Part shown: positions 1 to 5,319 of the stretch, piece after piece
Position numbering within the stretch: position 1 is the stretch's first letter
Layout: each line of letters starts with the position of its first letter
The notes under the pieces: generated by a model
The model's input: the letters and a program-made list of their open reading frames with translations, nothing else
Databases searched by the model: none
Told to the model about the DNA's origin: nothing
DNA from: CAYPPS01 sp964412685
GTDB lineage: Bacteria; Patescibacteriota; Microgenomatia; PFEM01; CAYPPS01
DNA length: 19,553 nt
Reading direction: 5' to 3'
Assembly: GCA_964412685.1 (NCBI GenBank)
Contig: CAYPPS010000008.1
Coordinates: 1 to 19,553, forward strand
Made by a program: the position numbers and the translations under genes

Positions 1-53
1 TTTTGAGGCTAAAAAAGCTCGTACACTCAGTGGAACGATTTTCGAACGATTAG
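1..53. repeat. Direct repeat, copy 1 of 3 (53 bp)
   Basis: This copy matches 594-646 at 50 of 53 positions; the differences are at 25, 34 and 48. Its first 24 bases are identical to 1802-1825, which overlaps the 3' end of tRNA-Arg. Read on the minus strand, the rest resembles a degraded tRNA T-arm (GGTTCGA, then GTCC, then GTACGAG). I infer a former attachment or insertion site. The window starts exactly here, so more copies may lie to the left. Confidence 0.85.
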
Positions 54-109
54 GCTTGTTTAATCCAAGAAGAAAGCCGAGCTTTTTGTTTGAGCCCGGC
101 CTTGATCGG

Positions 110-442
110 CTAGATAACGCTTATACTCTGGCTTGGCGTCTCGGTTGCCACTCCTATGGCAATGCTGTCAGTTATTGCCGTGTCGAAAGCCTCCTTCTTT
201 ATCCACAACAGAATGCGGTCCATCATTTTGTCTTTCTCTTGCTCCTCTTCTTCTGCGATTGGGATCTCGATGGTTATTCCGACAAGATCAATTCCTGTCA
301 CAGAAACCCACCTGACGCCCGGCTTGCTACCTTGTGAGAGTGCAACTAATTCCTGGAATTTTCGCATCCAGACGACTTTTGTTAGAGGGCCAACATTCTT
401 CTCCACATCCTCTCTTACGTATACAACAACAACGTCCATCAT
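110..442 (-). CDS. Small unrecognised protein in the repeat-bounded interval
   Basis: I do not recognise this 110-residue protein. The frame is open further upstream to a TTG at 514, but I chose the ATG at 442 because AAAGGGG (452-458) sits 9 bases before it as a good ribosome-binding site. The protein starts MMDVVVVYVRED, has no membrane segment, and carries an acidic run (AEEEEQEKDK) in its second half, followed by a region rich in Ala, Ile and Thr. The alternation of short hydrophobic runs with charged residues suggests a small soluble alpha/beta protein. It is the only plausible gene between repeat copies 1 and 2 and points toward copy 1. Two overlapping plus-strand frames cover the same bases but lack comparable start signals. 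No function is assigned. Confidence 0.55.
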   Translation of the reverse strand: MMDVVVVYVREDVEKNVGPLTKVVWMRKFQELVALSQGSKPGVRWVSVTGIDLVGITIEIPIAEEEEQEKDKMMDRILLWIKKEAFDTAITDSIAIGVATETPSQSISVI

Positions 443-593
443 TTTTTCTCGCCCCTTTCGTGTGCTGATCTTCAAGACGTTAACCGATGACACCATTCTA
501 TCACTATAGGGCAATAAATAGCTAATGTTAAGAAAATAAAGGTTGTCGCAATTTTGAAGCTAAGAGTTCGAGTCCTACTCAGACTGCGGTGTT

Positions 594-646
594 TTTTGAG
601 GCTAAAAAAGCTCGTACGCTCAGTGGGACGATTTTCGAACCATTAG
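594..646. repeat. Direct repeat, copy 2 of 3 (53 bp)
   Basis: This is the same orientation as copy 1, with three mismatches over 53 bp. Similarity to copy 3 extends a few bases further left (CTGCGGT here, CTGTGGT before copy 3). It separates the interval carrying the 110-442 gene from the one carrying the 796-1791 gene. The 443-795 gap that contains it also has a short plus-strand T-arm-like sequence (TTCGAGTCC, about 568-576), without the rest of a tRNA. Confidence 0.85.
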
Positions 647-695
647 CTTGTAATTTAAGAAACAACCCTTTCTACTGAGAAAAAATTCAATCTTG

Positions 696-701
696 TATAA
701 T
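696..701 (+). promoter_or_regulatory. -10 box for the 796 gene
   Basis: A perfect TATAAT lies at 696-701. The -35 position (about 673-678) reads TACTGA, a weak match to TTGACA. The predicted start near 708 would give a leader of about 88 bases before the ATG at 796. The only purine-rich candidate ribosome-binding site is GGAAAAAG (about 776-783). Confidence 0.5.
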
Positions 702-795
702 ATGCCTGGTTTATAGTGTGATGGCAAGACATCTTCTTTGCTTGTAAGGGACAACAACCATTTAAAAACGACACGGAAAAAGTTATTATTTAAGC

Positions 796-1791
796 ATGAA
801 TTTTATTGTCGATACCAAAATCTCAAAAGACATACCAGAACCTATACTCATATCAGGCAAAAATATTGGGGGCTCAACCTCGCTTTTTTTTCATGGCACC
901 ACAAAAAAAGCATGTAAGAATATTCTTGAGGAAGGATTTCAAGTTACACCTTCAAGGCCGATGTTTAGCGCTAGTCCTAATTATTCTTTGGCGTATTGCA
1001 GAAAGTCAGAGAGCTATATTCGCGGTCTAATCGCAAAAGACAAGAAAGAAGAACTTGAGAGAGAAATTGCACACCTAATCGACGAAGGCGTGGTTACCAA
1101 GAAGGATTTGGACGACACCGATCACCAATGGTGGATTAGTAAAGCAGACGATTTTTACAAGACGACAGTAGATATAGTTCAAAACGGTGTATTGCTTGCC
1201 TTTCAACTAAACCCCAACCATCTTAAAGAACCAAAAGAGGGTGTTTTGCAAATCAAAAAGAAAGGAAGGGAGGCAGTAATTGTTGGAGCACCAAGTTACT
1301 GGAGAACTAGACAATTTGCCCTGAAGGGATCGAGTCAGGAGATCGTTAGTTCCAAAGACGTTTCTCAATTAATAATTCGTTTAAATAAATCAACCATAGA
1401 AGCAATTAAAGGATTAGATTCCAAAACCAAAGAAGGCAAACTGAAGAAGGATCATTACAGGGTGTACACCGCAAAACTGGGTGCGTGCTTGGAATATGAG
1501 ATCAAAAACAGCACTATCCCCCGAAGCCAGATTATTGAATCCTTTGTTGATCAGATCGTAGAAAGTAGTTTTATTAAAAATCTTAGAGATGCATACGTAG
1601 CCAAGTGTAAATTATTAGGGTTTAAGATTTATTGGGTTAGAAACAAGAGTTTTTTGGAAGATCCCAGGTGGGATATGAGTCCGAAAGATTTGGAACAATG
1701 CATGTCTGCCTTACGGGAAAATCAGTATTTCAAAAAACAATGGGCGGACTATGTTATTCATTCAATCAAGAAAACTAAGTCTTTAGAGTAG
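796..1791 (+). CDS. Probable PARP-like ADP-ribosyltransferase
   Basis: This 331-residue protein has no signal peptide or membrane segment. The N-terminal part carries signatures of the H-Y-E class of ADP-ribosyltransferases (PARP/ART fold). A hydrophobic strand ends in HGT (His33-Gly34-Thr35), followed by a helix ending in EEGF (45-48), as in the NAD-binding part of PARPs. Then MFSASPNYSLAYC (56-68) resembles the PARP strand with the conserved Tyr and following SxxxY helix; Tyr63 or Tyr67 is the candidate. The third position could be Glu182 in SQEIVSS. A charged helical segment (80-125) is inserted between the second and third motifs, and the C-terminal 130 residues resemble nothing I know. 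It sits alone between repeat copies 2 and 3, beside tRNA-Arg, which suggests acquired DNA. A toxin, phage-defence or nucleic-acid-modifying role would be possible, but the sequence does not say which. The fold call is inference from motifs. Confidence 0.55.
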   Translation: MNFIVDTKISKDIPEPILISGKNIGGSTSLFFHGTTKKACKNILEEGFQVTPSRPMFSASPNYSLAYCRKSESYIRGLIAKDKKEELEREIAHLIDEGVVTKKDLDDTDHQWWISKADDFYKTTVDIVQNGVLLAFQLNPNHLKEPKEGVLQIKKKGREAVIVGAPSYWRTRQFALKGSSQEIVSSKDVSQLIIRLNKSTIEAIKGLDSKTKEGKLKKDHYRVYTAKLGACLEYEIKNSTIPRSQIIESFVDQIVESSFIKNLRDAYVAKCKLLGFKIYWVRNKSFLEDPRWDMSPKDLEQCMSALRENQYFKKQWADYVIHSIKKTKSLE

Positions 1792-1801
1792 CTTGCTGTG
1801 G

Positions 1802-1825
1802 TTTTGAGGCTAAAAAAGCTCGTAC
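1802..1825. repeat. Direct repeat, copy 3 of 3 (24-bp core)
   Basis: The first 24 bases of copies 1 and 2 recur here exactly, and the last bases (1823-1825) are the 3' end of the minus-strand tRNA-Arg gene. After the core this copy continues into the intact tRNA T-arm, whereas copies 1 and 2 continue into a degraded version of it. Within the core, GAGGCT and AGCTC can form a weak hairpin around an A-tract. Confidence 0.8.
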
Positions 1826-1896
1826 TCCCAGCAGGACTCGAACCTGCAACCTATTCCTTAGAAGGGAATCGCTCTATCCGGTTGAGCTATGGGAGC
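1823..1896 (-). tRNA. tRNA-Arg (UCU)
   Basis: The cloverleaf is complete. Acceptor GCTCCCA pairs with TGGGAGT (one G-U), the D-stem is GCTC/GAGC, the anticodon stem is ATTCC/GGAAT with loop CTTCTAA (anticodon UCU), and the T-arm is GCAGG-TTCGAGT-CCTGC. The discriminator is A and CCA is not encoded. It reads codons AGA and AGG. Its 3' end coincides with repeat copy 3. Confidence 0.95.
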
Positions 1897-1910
1897 AAAA
1901 TAATTTCTTG

Positions 1911-1983
1911 AGCGGGAGACGAGGATCGAACTCGCGACCTTTTCCTTGGAAGGGAAACGCTCTACCAACTGAGCTACTCCCGC
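1911..1983 (-). tRNA. tRNA-Gly (UCC)
   Basis: Acceptor GCGGGAG pairs with CTCCCGC. The anticodon stem is TTTCC/GGAAA with loop CTTCCAA (anticodon UCC), and the T-arm is GCGAG-TTCGATC-CTCGT. The discriminator is U, as usual for Gly, and CCA is not encoded. It lies 14 bases upstream of tRNA-Arg and is probably co-transcribed with it. Confidence 0.95.
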
Positions 1984-1997
1984 GTGCTCGTCTTGTT

Positions 1998-2026
1998 ATT
2001 TTAAGCCTTTTGAGGGTAAAAATCAA
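1998..2026 (-). promoter_or_regulatory. Promoter for tRNA-Gly/tRNA-Arg
   Basis: On the minus strand, TTGATT (2021-2026) and TAAAAT (1998-2003) are separated by 17 bases. The -10 ends 14 bases before the 5' end of tRNA-Gly. The same TAAAAT element precedes other tRNA units in this window. Confidence 0.5.
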
Positions 2027-2029
2027 AAT

Positions 2030-2227
2030 TTACTCTTTAGTTAGCAAGCCAATCAAAGTATAAACACCAGCCAGTCCAACCAAACTGTAAACGACCTTAG
2101 AAATAACGGTCATTTCACCAAAGAGCATGGTCACTAGGTTCAAATCAATTAAACCAACCAAACCCCAATTAATTCCACCAATAACCAGCAACAGTGTTAC
2201 TAACATTCCCAACGGTTCCTTTTTCAT
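2030..2227 (-). CDS. DUF378 family small membrane protein (YuzA-like)
   Basis: This 65-residue membrane protein is full length for the DUF378 family. It has two hydrophobic segments (about residues 7-27 and 40-62) joined by a short loop. The family signature is visible: GGINWGLVGLIDLNLV in the first half and VVYSLVGLAGVYTL in the second. The function of the family is unknown. The start is set by an unusually good ribosome-binding site (see 2233-2242). It lies 34 bases downstream of the TspO-like gene on the same strand and may share its transcript. Confidence 0.88.
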   Translation of the reverse strand: MKKEPLGMLVTLLLVIGGINWGLVGLIDLNLVTMLFGEMTVISKVVYSLVGLAGVYTLIGLLTKE

Positions 2228-2232
2228 TTATT

Positions 2233-2242
2233 ATCACCCCCT
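2233..2242 (-). promoter_or_regulatory. Strong ribosome-binding site
   Basis: AGGGGGTGAT lies 5 bases before the ATG at 2227. It closely matches the anti-Shine-Dalgarno sequence and stands out because most genes in this window have weak sites or none, so high translation of the DUF378 protein is likely. Confidence 0.75.
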
Positions 2243-2261
2243 TTCCCTTTTTAGTTTATTT

Positions 2262-2732
2262 TTATGACAGATAAACTAATTGCCAGACACGAAAATTAAG
2301 ATAAAGGCTGTAGGCATACCAAAGAGAATAAGGGATTAATAAGATGGCGGCAAATCGAGAAATTTTCCAAATTAAAGCAATCAAGGCAATCATGGCGAGA
2401 TAAAAAAAGAAATTTTCCATGAGGGAAAAAGTGATCAGATAAGCATTGAAATGAATATTGGTAAAAAAGGCACCGATTAAGCCACTGAGAGCAAAAGAAC
2501 CACTGATTAGCCAAAGACTGACTTTATTAGGAACATCAAAAAGAAGCAAAATGGTAGCCACCAAAGCTAAGAATCCGACGGTAGCCAAAATAAAAATGGT
2601 CAGAGTTTGATTGGGAGTCCAGATAGGAGGCTCAATCGGTTGGTACCAATTTGTGTTTGTTCGAGCGAGCCACGAATCAACCAGAGAGATACTTACAATA
2701 AGTATCGGCAACAAAACGCTTCCAAGGCTCAT
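2262..2732 (-). CDS. TspO/MBR family membrane protein
   Basis: This 156-residue protein has five hydrophobic segments, matching the TspO (tryptophan-rich sensory protein/translocator protein) family in length and topology. The loop after the first segment, NWYQPIEPPIWTPNQ, matches the family's Trp-Tyr...Lys-Pro-x-Trp-x-Pro pattern. The C-terminal segment, LLIPYSLWYAYSLYLNFRVW, matches the PYxxWxxFAxxLNxxIW end. Family members bind tetrapyrroles and take part in stress signalling; the ligand here is not known. The frame is open to a TTG at 2735, but the ATG at 2732 is the more likely start. Similar genes occur in many bacteria with few pathways, so I draw no metabolic conclusion. Confidence 0.82.
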   Translation of the reverse strand: MSLGSVLLPILIVSISLVDSWLARTNTNWYQPIEPPIWTPNQTLTIFILATVGFLALVATILLLFDVPNKVSLWLISGSFALSGLIGAFFTNIHFNAYLITFSLMENFFFYLAMIALIALIWKISRFAAILLIPYSLWYAYSLYLNFRVWQLVYLS

Positions 2733-2779
2733 CAATTTATCTTAGGAGTTTCCCCAGAGGTTTGCAATCAGCCGTTTTT

Positions 2780-2800
2780 GTCCCTCGACGGGCTCAGGAC
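2780..2800. repeat. REP-like intergenic palindrome
   Basis: An imperfect inverted repeat with outer arms GTCC/GGAC encloses TCGACGGGCTCA. It resembles the CCTTCGACGGGCTCAGGAC type of short repeat that I know to be frequent in candidate-phyla genomes. That identification is from memory. It lies between the TspO-like gene start and tRNA-Pro. Confidence 0.5.
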
Positions 2801-2853
2801 AAATTCGGTGCTTTTCTTCAAAGCGACTTTGAACTTGCCGAAAAGTCGGGGAT

Positions 2854-2873
2854 GGCCCCGCAAATGCGGGGCC
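2854..2873. repeat. Perfect GC-rich hairpin downstream of tRNA-Pro
   Basis: GGCCCCGC and GCGGGGCC form a perfect 8-bp stem around AAAT. It lies 22 bases past the 3' end of tRNA-Pro in the transcription direction. It has no following U-tract, so it is not a typical terminator, although it could stabilise or end that transcript. A second short stem (CCGA/TCGG) follows at about 2837-2848. Confidence 0.65.
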
Positions 2874-2894
2874 GACCTTCCCGCCGGATACGAG

Positions 2895-2966
2895 TCGGAG
2901 TGGGGGGAATCGAACCCTCTACCTCTCGGTCCCAAACCGAGCGTTCTACCGATGAACTACACTCCG
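2895..2966 (-). tRNA. tRNA-Pro (UGG)
   Basis: Acceptor CGGAGTG pairs with CACTCCG. The D-stem is GTTC/GAAC, the anticodon stem is CTCGG/CCGAG with loop TTTGGGA (anticodon UGG), and the T-arm is GAGGG-TTCGATT-CCCCC, which contains one A-C mismatch. The discriminator is A and CCA is not encoded. Confidence 0.93.
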
Positions 2967-2978
2967 AATTTTCTTAAG

Positions 2979-3062
2979 TGGGTCAGGGGGGACTCGAACC
3001 CCCACCTCATTGATGAGACGACATTTTAAGTGTCGCGCGTATGCCAATTCCGCCACTGACCC
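2979..3062 (-). tRNA. tRNA-Leu (UAA)
   Basis: This is a class II tRNA with a long variable arm (stem CTCAT/ATGAG). Acceptor GGGTCAG pairs with CTGACCC, the anticodon loop is CTTAAAA (anticodon UAA), and the T-stem is GGGGG/CCCCC. The discriminator is A and CCA is not encoded. It lies 12 bases before tRNA-Pro. Confidence 0.95.
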
Positions 3063-3076
3063 TAATTCCTGAGTGT

Positions 3077-3104
3077 ATTTTATCAAATAAACCAGTAACT
3101 ACAA
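3077..3104 (-). promoter_or_regulatory. Promoter for tRNA-Leu(UAA)/tRNA-Pro
   Basis: On the minus strand, TTGTAG (3099-3104) and TAAAAT (3077-3082) have a 16-base spacer. The -10 context GATAAAATACACTCAGGA is close to that in front of tRNA-Val. It overlaps the stop codon of the LCP gene. Confidence 0.45.
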
Positions 3105-4148
3105 AGGTTTTTTAAAAAGATTGTGAATTTCGCTGAAATTATCTTCGCCCGCCTTGGGAATAAGAATATATTGACCACGGCTGTTTTTGGAAGATTGTAA
3201 AACATTTTCTTCTGATAAAACGATTTGTTTAACCTGGTATTCCCGAGGGTTAATAATGAGTGAGGAAATTGAAGTTAAGGCCTCAGGGCTCAGATCAGTT
3301 GTTACCATTCTCGACATCTTGGCAAATAACTTTTCAATGTTTTTTAAAGCACCCAAACTGATTAATCGGTTTTTAAGACCAATTAAAATGGCTTGTTGTC
3401 GCAAACCACGGTCAAAATCTCCCCCATTCTGGTCGGAATGTCGGGAACGGGCAAATTTTAATGCCGTTGCACCGTCAAGGTGAGTTTTACCGGCGTCAAA
3501 ATGTAAGTGTTCATAACGGCAAGCGTATTGTTTTTCCAGCAAGAAACCAGACATGGTGGCGTTAATTGCCGCCAGTTCTTCCGGGGTCTTTTCGCAATCG
3601 TCAAGTTCTTTGCCGGCAATTGGATAGTAGTAGTCATCAAGGGTTTTGTCGATTATTATGTCAACCCCGCCCAGTAGATCAATTATTTGGGTAAAGTAAT
3701 TGAAGTCAACCAGGATTGAAAAATTAATCGGCAGGTCAATTGAAGTGCTGACTGTTTGCTTGATCAGATCCAAACCGCCCAAAGAGTAAGCTTCATTAAT
3801 TTTGATTTTATTTTTCCCTTTCATTTTTTGGGGCAGAGGTACCCACAAATCACGGGGAATAAAAATAAGAGTGACCGTTTTATTAGTGGTATCAAGATTA
3901 ACAACCATGATCGAATCAGTTAGCTTGCTGCCTTCATGGCTCGGATTTCCTTGGCCCAACAAAAGTGCGCTGTAAACGCCGGGTGGGGAAACAATTGTTG
4001 GAGTTGGAGTTGCTATTGATTGAAGTGGTGAGATCGTTAAAGAAGCTTCGTCTTTACTGAAATACTTAAAAGAAGCAAAAGTAGTTGCTAAAAAGAGAAA
4101 CAAGAAAAAAGCCGTCGGTAGGAAATATCTTTTTAAAGTTTGTGTCAC
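3099..4148 (-). CDS. LytR-CpsA-Psr (LCP) family envelope ligase
   Basis: LCP proteins transfer lipid-linked glycopolymers to the cell wall on the outer face of the membrane. This 349-residue protein has an N-terminal anchor (about 8-26), a linker rich in Pro, Thr and Ser, then the LCP domain (about 58-270). Motifs seen: DSIMVVNLD (78-86), the strand ending IPRD with Arg99 and Asp100, INEAYSLGG (117-125), and FARSRHSDQ followed by GDFDRGLRQQ (232-252), which supplies the conserved Arg and Asp residues binding the lipid pyrophosphate. An insertion of about 45 residues (171-217) carries two Cys (185, 210) that could form a disulfide outside the cell. The start is GTG at 4148, since no in-frame ATG fits the anchor. 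No strong ribosome-binding site is visible. The specific glycopolymer is unknown. Confidence 0.9.
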   Translation of the reverse strand: MTQTLKRYFLPTAFFLFLFLATTFASFKYFSKDEASLTISPLQSIATPTPTIVSPPGVYSALLLGQGNPSHEGSKLTDSIMVVNLDTTNKTVTLIFIPRDLWVPLPQKMKGKNKIKINEAYSLGGLDLIKQTVSTSIDLPINFSILVDFNYFTQIIDLLGGVDIIIDKTLDDYYYPIAGKELDDCEKTPEELAAINATMSGFLLEKQYACRYEHLHFDAGKTHLDGATALKFARSRHSDQNGGDFDRGLRQQAILIGLKNRLISLGALKNIEKLFAKMSRMVTTDLSPEALTSISSLIINPREYQVKQIVLSEENVLQSSKNSRGQYILIPKAGEDNFSEIHNLFKKPL

Positions 4149-4152
4149 TTTT

Positions 4153-4166
4153 ATTCTGTATAGAAT
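4153..4166. promoter_or_regulatory. Small inverted repeat before the LCP gene
   Basis: ATTCT-GTAT-AGAAT forms a 5-bp inverted repeat 4 bases upstream of the GTG start of the LCP gene. On the minus strand it includes TATACA, a possible -10. It could be an operator, but it is short and AT-rich. Confidence 0.2.
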
Positions 4167-4227
4167 GATGTGAGTGTTTATGGTCGCTTAGACAAACGCT
4201 GTTTTTTCATAGCTTTCCAATTCCTAC

Positions 4228-4301
4228 TGGTTGCGAGACCAGGATTCGAACCTGGATTAACGGCTTCAAAGGCCGCGGTCCTACCATTAAACGACCTCGC
4301 A
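4228..4301 (-). tRNA. tRNA-Gln (UUG), CCA encoded
   Basis: Acceptor TGCGAGG pairs with TCTCGCA. The anticodon stem is GCGGC/GCCGT with loop CTTTGAA (anticodon UUG), and the T-arm is CCAGG-TTCGAAT-CCTGG. The discriminator A is followed by an encoded CCA. The variable loop has four bases. It lies 20 bases downstream of tRNA-Gly(GCC). Confidence 0.93.
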
Positions 4302-4307
4302 TTAATG

Positions 4308-5048
4308 CTAGCGATAATTTGAGCGAGGGACGGGATTCGAACCCGCGACCTTCTCGTTGGCAACGAGACGTTCTACCAACTGAACTACCCTCGCTTGTTT
4401 TAAACCTTTAATGTAACCATAAACTTTATGGACTATTTTTTTATCGTGTATCCGAATCTGCAAAGTGCCATAAGGTAACTTTCTTTTACTTCTAATGCCT
4501 TGACTTCTTTTGCTTAAAGAATAGCAGGCCTTTTTGAATTGCGCCTCTGGTACATTAGTTATTTTAGACCAATAAATCCTTGCTTTTTTTTCGTTTATAT
4601 TTAAATGTAAGATCATTTGCATGTAAAACTTTTTTTCTGGGACCAAACAGATCCTTCTGAAAAAAACCATCATTATTTTTATCATGTCTGGATCTGAATT
4701 GGAGAATTGAAGTTCCCATCGATTGAGTTTTGCTCCTTCTGCCCAATATAAACAGGCTCCTATTATTAGCAAATCTTTTTCGGACAAAAGAGAAATTGCT
4801 TGTGCAGCTTCGTCTTGGATTGTTTGTTCCTGTTTTAATATTCGTTCTTTTCTCTTTTGTTGATAATTAGCAATACTTTTTCTCCAATTATCGATTCGGA
4901 ATCTTCTGATCTTTTCCTTTTCTTGCTCTGGAAGCCCGGTAAACCAACTACTAATGGTGCTTTTGGCAACCTTCAATTCCGATTTTATTTCATCATAGCT
5001 ACAACCTCTCTTTAACAAGTTTATTCCTGTGCTCATCTTGGAACCCAT
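4308..5048 (-). CDS. HTH protein with LAGLIDADG-like domain; frame runs through tRNA-Gly
   Basis: The N-terminal part (about 8-40) is a helix-turn-helix of the resolvase/Xre kind: a helix, then YDEIKSELKVAKSTISSWF. A charged helix follows (45-80). Residues about 88-205 start LLIIGACLYWAEGAK and continue with FSNSDPDMIKIMMVFFRRI. They resemble a family of HTH proteins with a degenerate LAGLIDADG-like domain, related in layout to WhiA N-domains. That link is from memory. Family members I recall end near the sequence matching residues 205-215. Here no stop occurs there, and from about residue 219 the frame is the translation of the tRNA-Gly gene (4394-4322), stopping with TAG just beyond it. The ATG at 5048 is used, with 5036 as an alternative; neither has a good ribosome-binding site. 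DNA binding is likely, but the target is unknown. Confidence 0.7.
   Translation of the reverse strand: MGSKMSTGINLLKRGCSYDEIKSELKVAKSTISSWFTGLPEQEKEKIRRFRIDNWRKSIANYQQKRKERILKQEQTIQDEAAQAISLLSEKDLLIIGACLYWAEGAKLNRWELQFSNSDPDMIKIMMVFFRRICLVPEKKFYMQMILHLNINEKKARIYWSKITNVPEAQFKKACYSLSKRSQGIRSKRKLPYGTLQIRIHDKKIVHKVYGYIKGLKQARVVQLVERLVANEKVAGSNPVPRSNYR
4322..4394 (-). tRNA. tRNA-Gly (GCC)
   Basis: Acceptor GCGAGGG pairs with CCCTCGC. The D-stem is GTTC/GAAC, the anticodon stem is TCTCG/CGAGA with loop TTGCCAA (anticodon GCC), and the T-arm is GCGGG-TTCGAAT-CCCGT. The discriminator is U and CCA is not encoded. The gene lies wholly inside the open frame of the HTH protein on the same strand. Confidence 0.95.
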
Positions 5049-5105
5049 ATTGTTTTATGCTAACAATAATAATGAGTTCATGTCAATGTCCTATTTTCAG
5101 TACGG

Positions 5106-5178
5106 TGCCGAGGAGAGGAATCGAACCTCTATCTTAGCTTTTTCAGAGCCACGCCGTGACCAACTTGGCTACCTCGGC
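5106..5178 (-). tRNA. tRNA-Phe (GAA)
   Basis: Acceptor GCCGAGG pairs with CCTCGGC. The anticodon stem is TGGCT/AGCTA with loop CTGAAAA (anticodon GAA), and the T-arm is AGAGG-TTCGATT-CCTCT. The discriminator A is followed by CCG, so CCA is not encoded. It lies 12 bases downstream of tRNA-Val. Confidence 0.93.
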
Positions 5179-5190
5179 TTATCTCGAGAT

Positions 5191-5267
5191 TGGTGGGTGA
5201 TTCAGGATTCGAACCTGAGACCTTCCGGATGTAAACCGGATGCTCTAACCAACTGAGCTAACCACCC
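5191..5267 (-). tRNA. tRNA-Val (UAC), CCA encoded
   Basis: Acceptor GGGTGGT pairs with ATCACCC (one T-A and one G-U near the base). The D-stem is GCTC/GAGC, the anticodon stem is TCCGG/CCGGA with loop TTTACAT (anticodon UAC), and the T-arm is TCAGG-TTCGAAT-CCTGA. The discriminator A is followed by an encoded CCA. Confidence 0.95.
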
Positions 5268-5282
5268 ATCCTCAGTGTAGTT

Positions 5283-5311
5283 ATTTTATCAAGCTTGAGG
5301 ACATCTGGCAA
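5283..5311 (-). promoter_or_regulatory. Promoter for tRNA-Val/tRNA-Phe
   Basis: On the minus strand, TTGCCA (5306-5311; 5 of 6 match) and TAAAAT (5283-5288) have a 17-base spacer. The -10 ends 15 bases before tRNA-Val. The context GATAAAATAACTACACTGAGGA resembles the region before tRNA-Leu(UAA). Confidence 0.6.
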
Positions 5312-5319
5312 ACAAAAGC

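Noticed and set aside
156..509. Plus-strand open frames (to 117 residues) opposite the 110-442 gene
   Set aside because: They have no ribosome-binding site, and their composition is that of an antisense shadow of the minus-strand frame, which has a good site.
545..593. Possible plus-strand tRNA 3' half (TTCGAGTCC, then CTGCGGTG)
   Set aside because: The bases flanking the T-loop do not pair as a T-stem, and no matching acceptor strand, D-arm or anticodon arm lies upstream. It may be a remnant but is not a gene.
1802..1822. Rho-independent terminator after tRNA-Arg
   Set aside because: The hairpin is weak, its U-run is in the loop rather than after the stem, and the same sequence recurs as repeat copies away from the tRNA.
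1..1825. CRISPR array
   Set aside because: The three repeat copies are 0.6-1.2 kb apart with genes between them, with no short regular spacers and no cas genes.
2607..3029. Plus-strand 140-residue open frame
   Set aside because: It runs antisense to the TspO-like gene and through two tRNA genes; its end reads as typical translated tRNA sequence.
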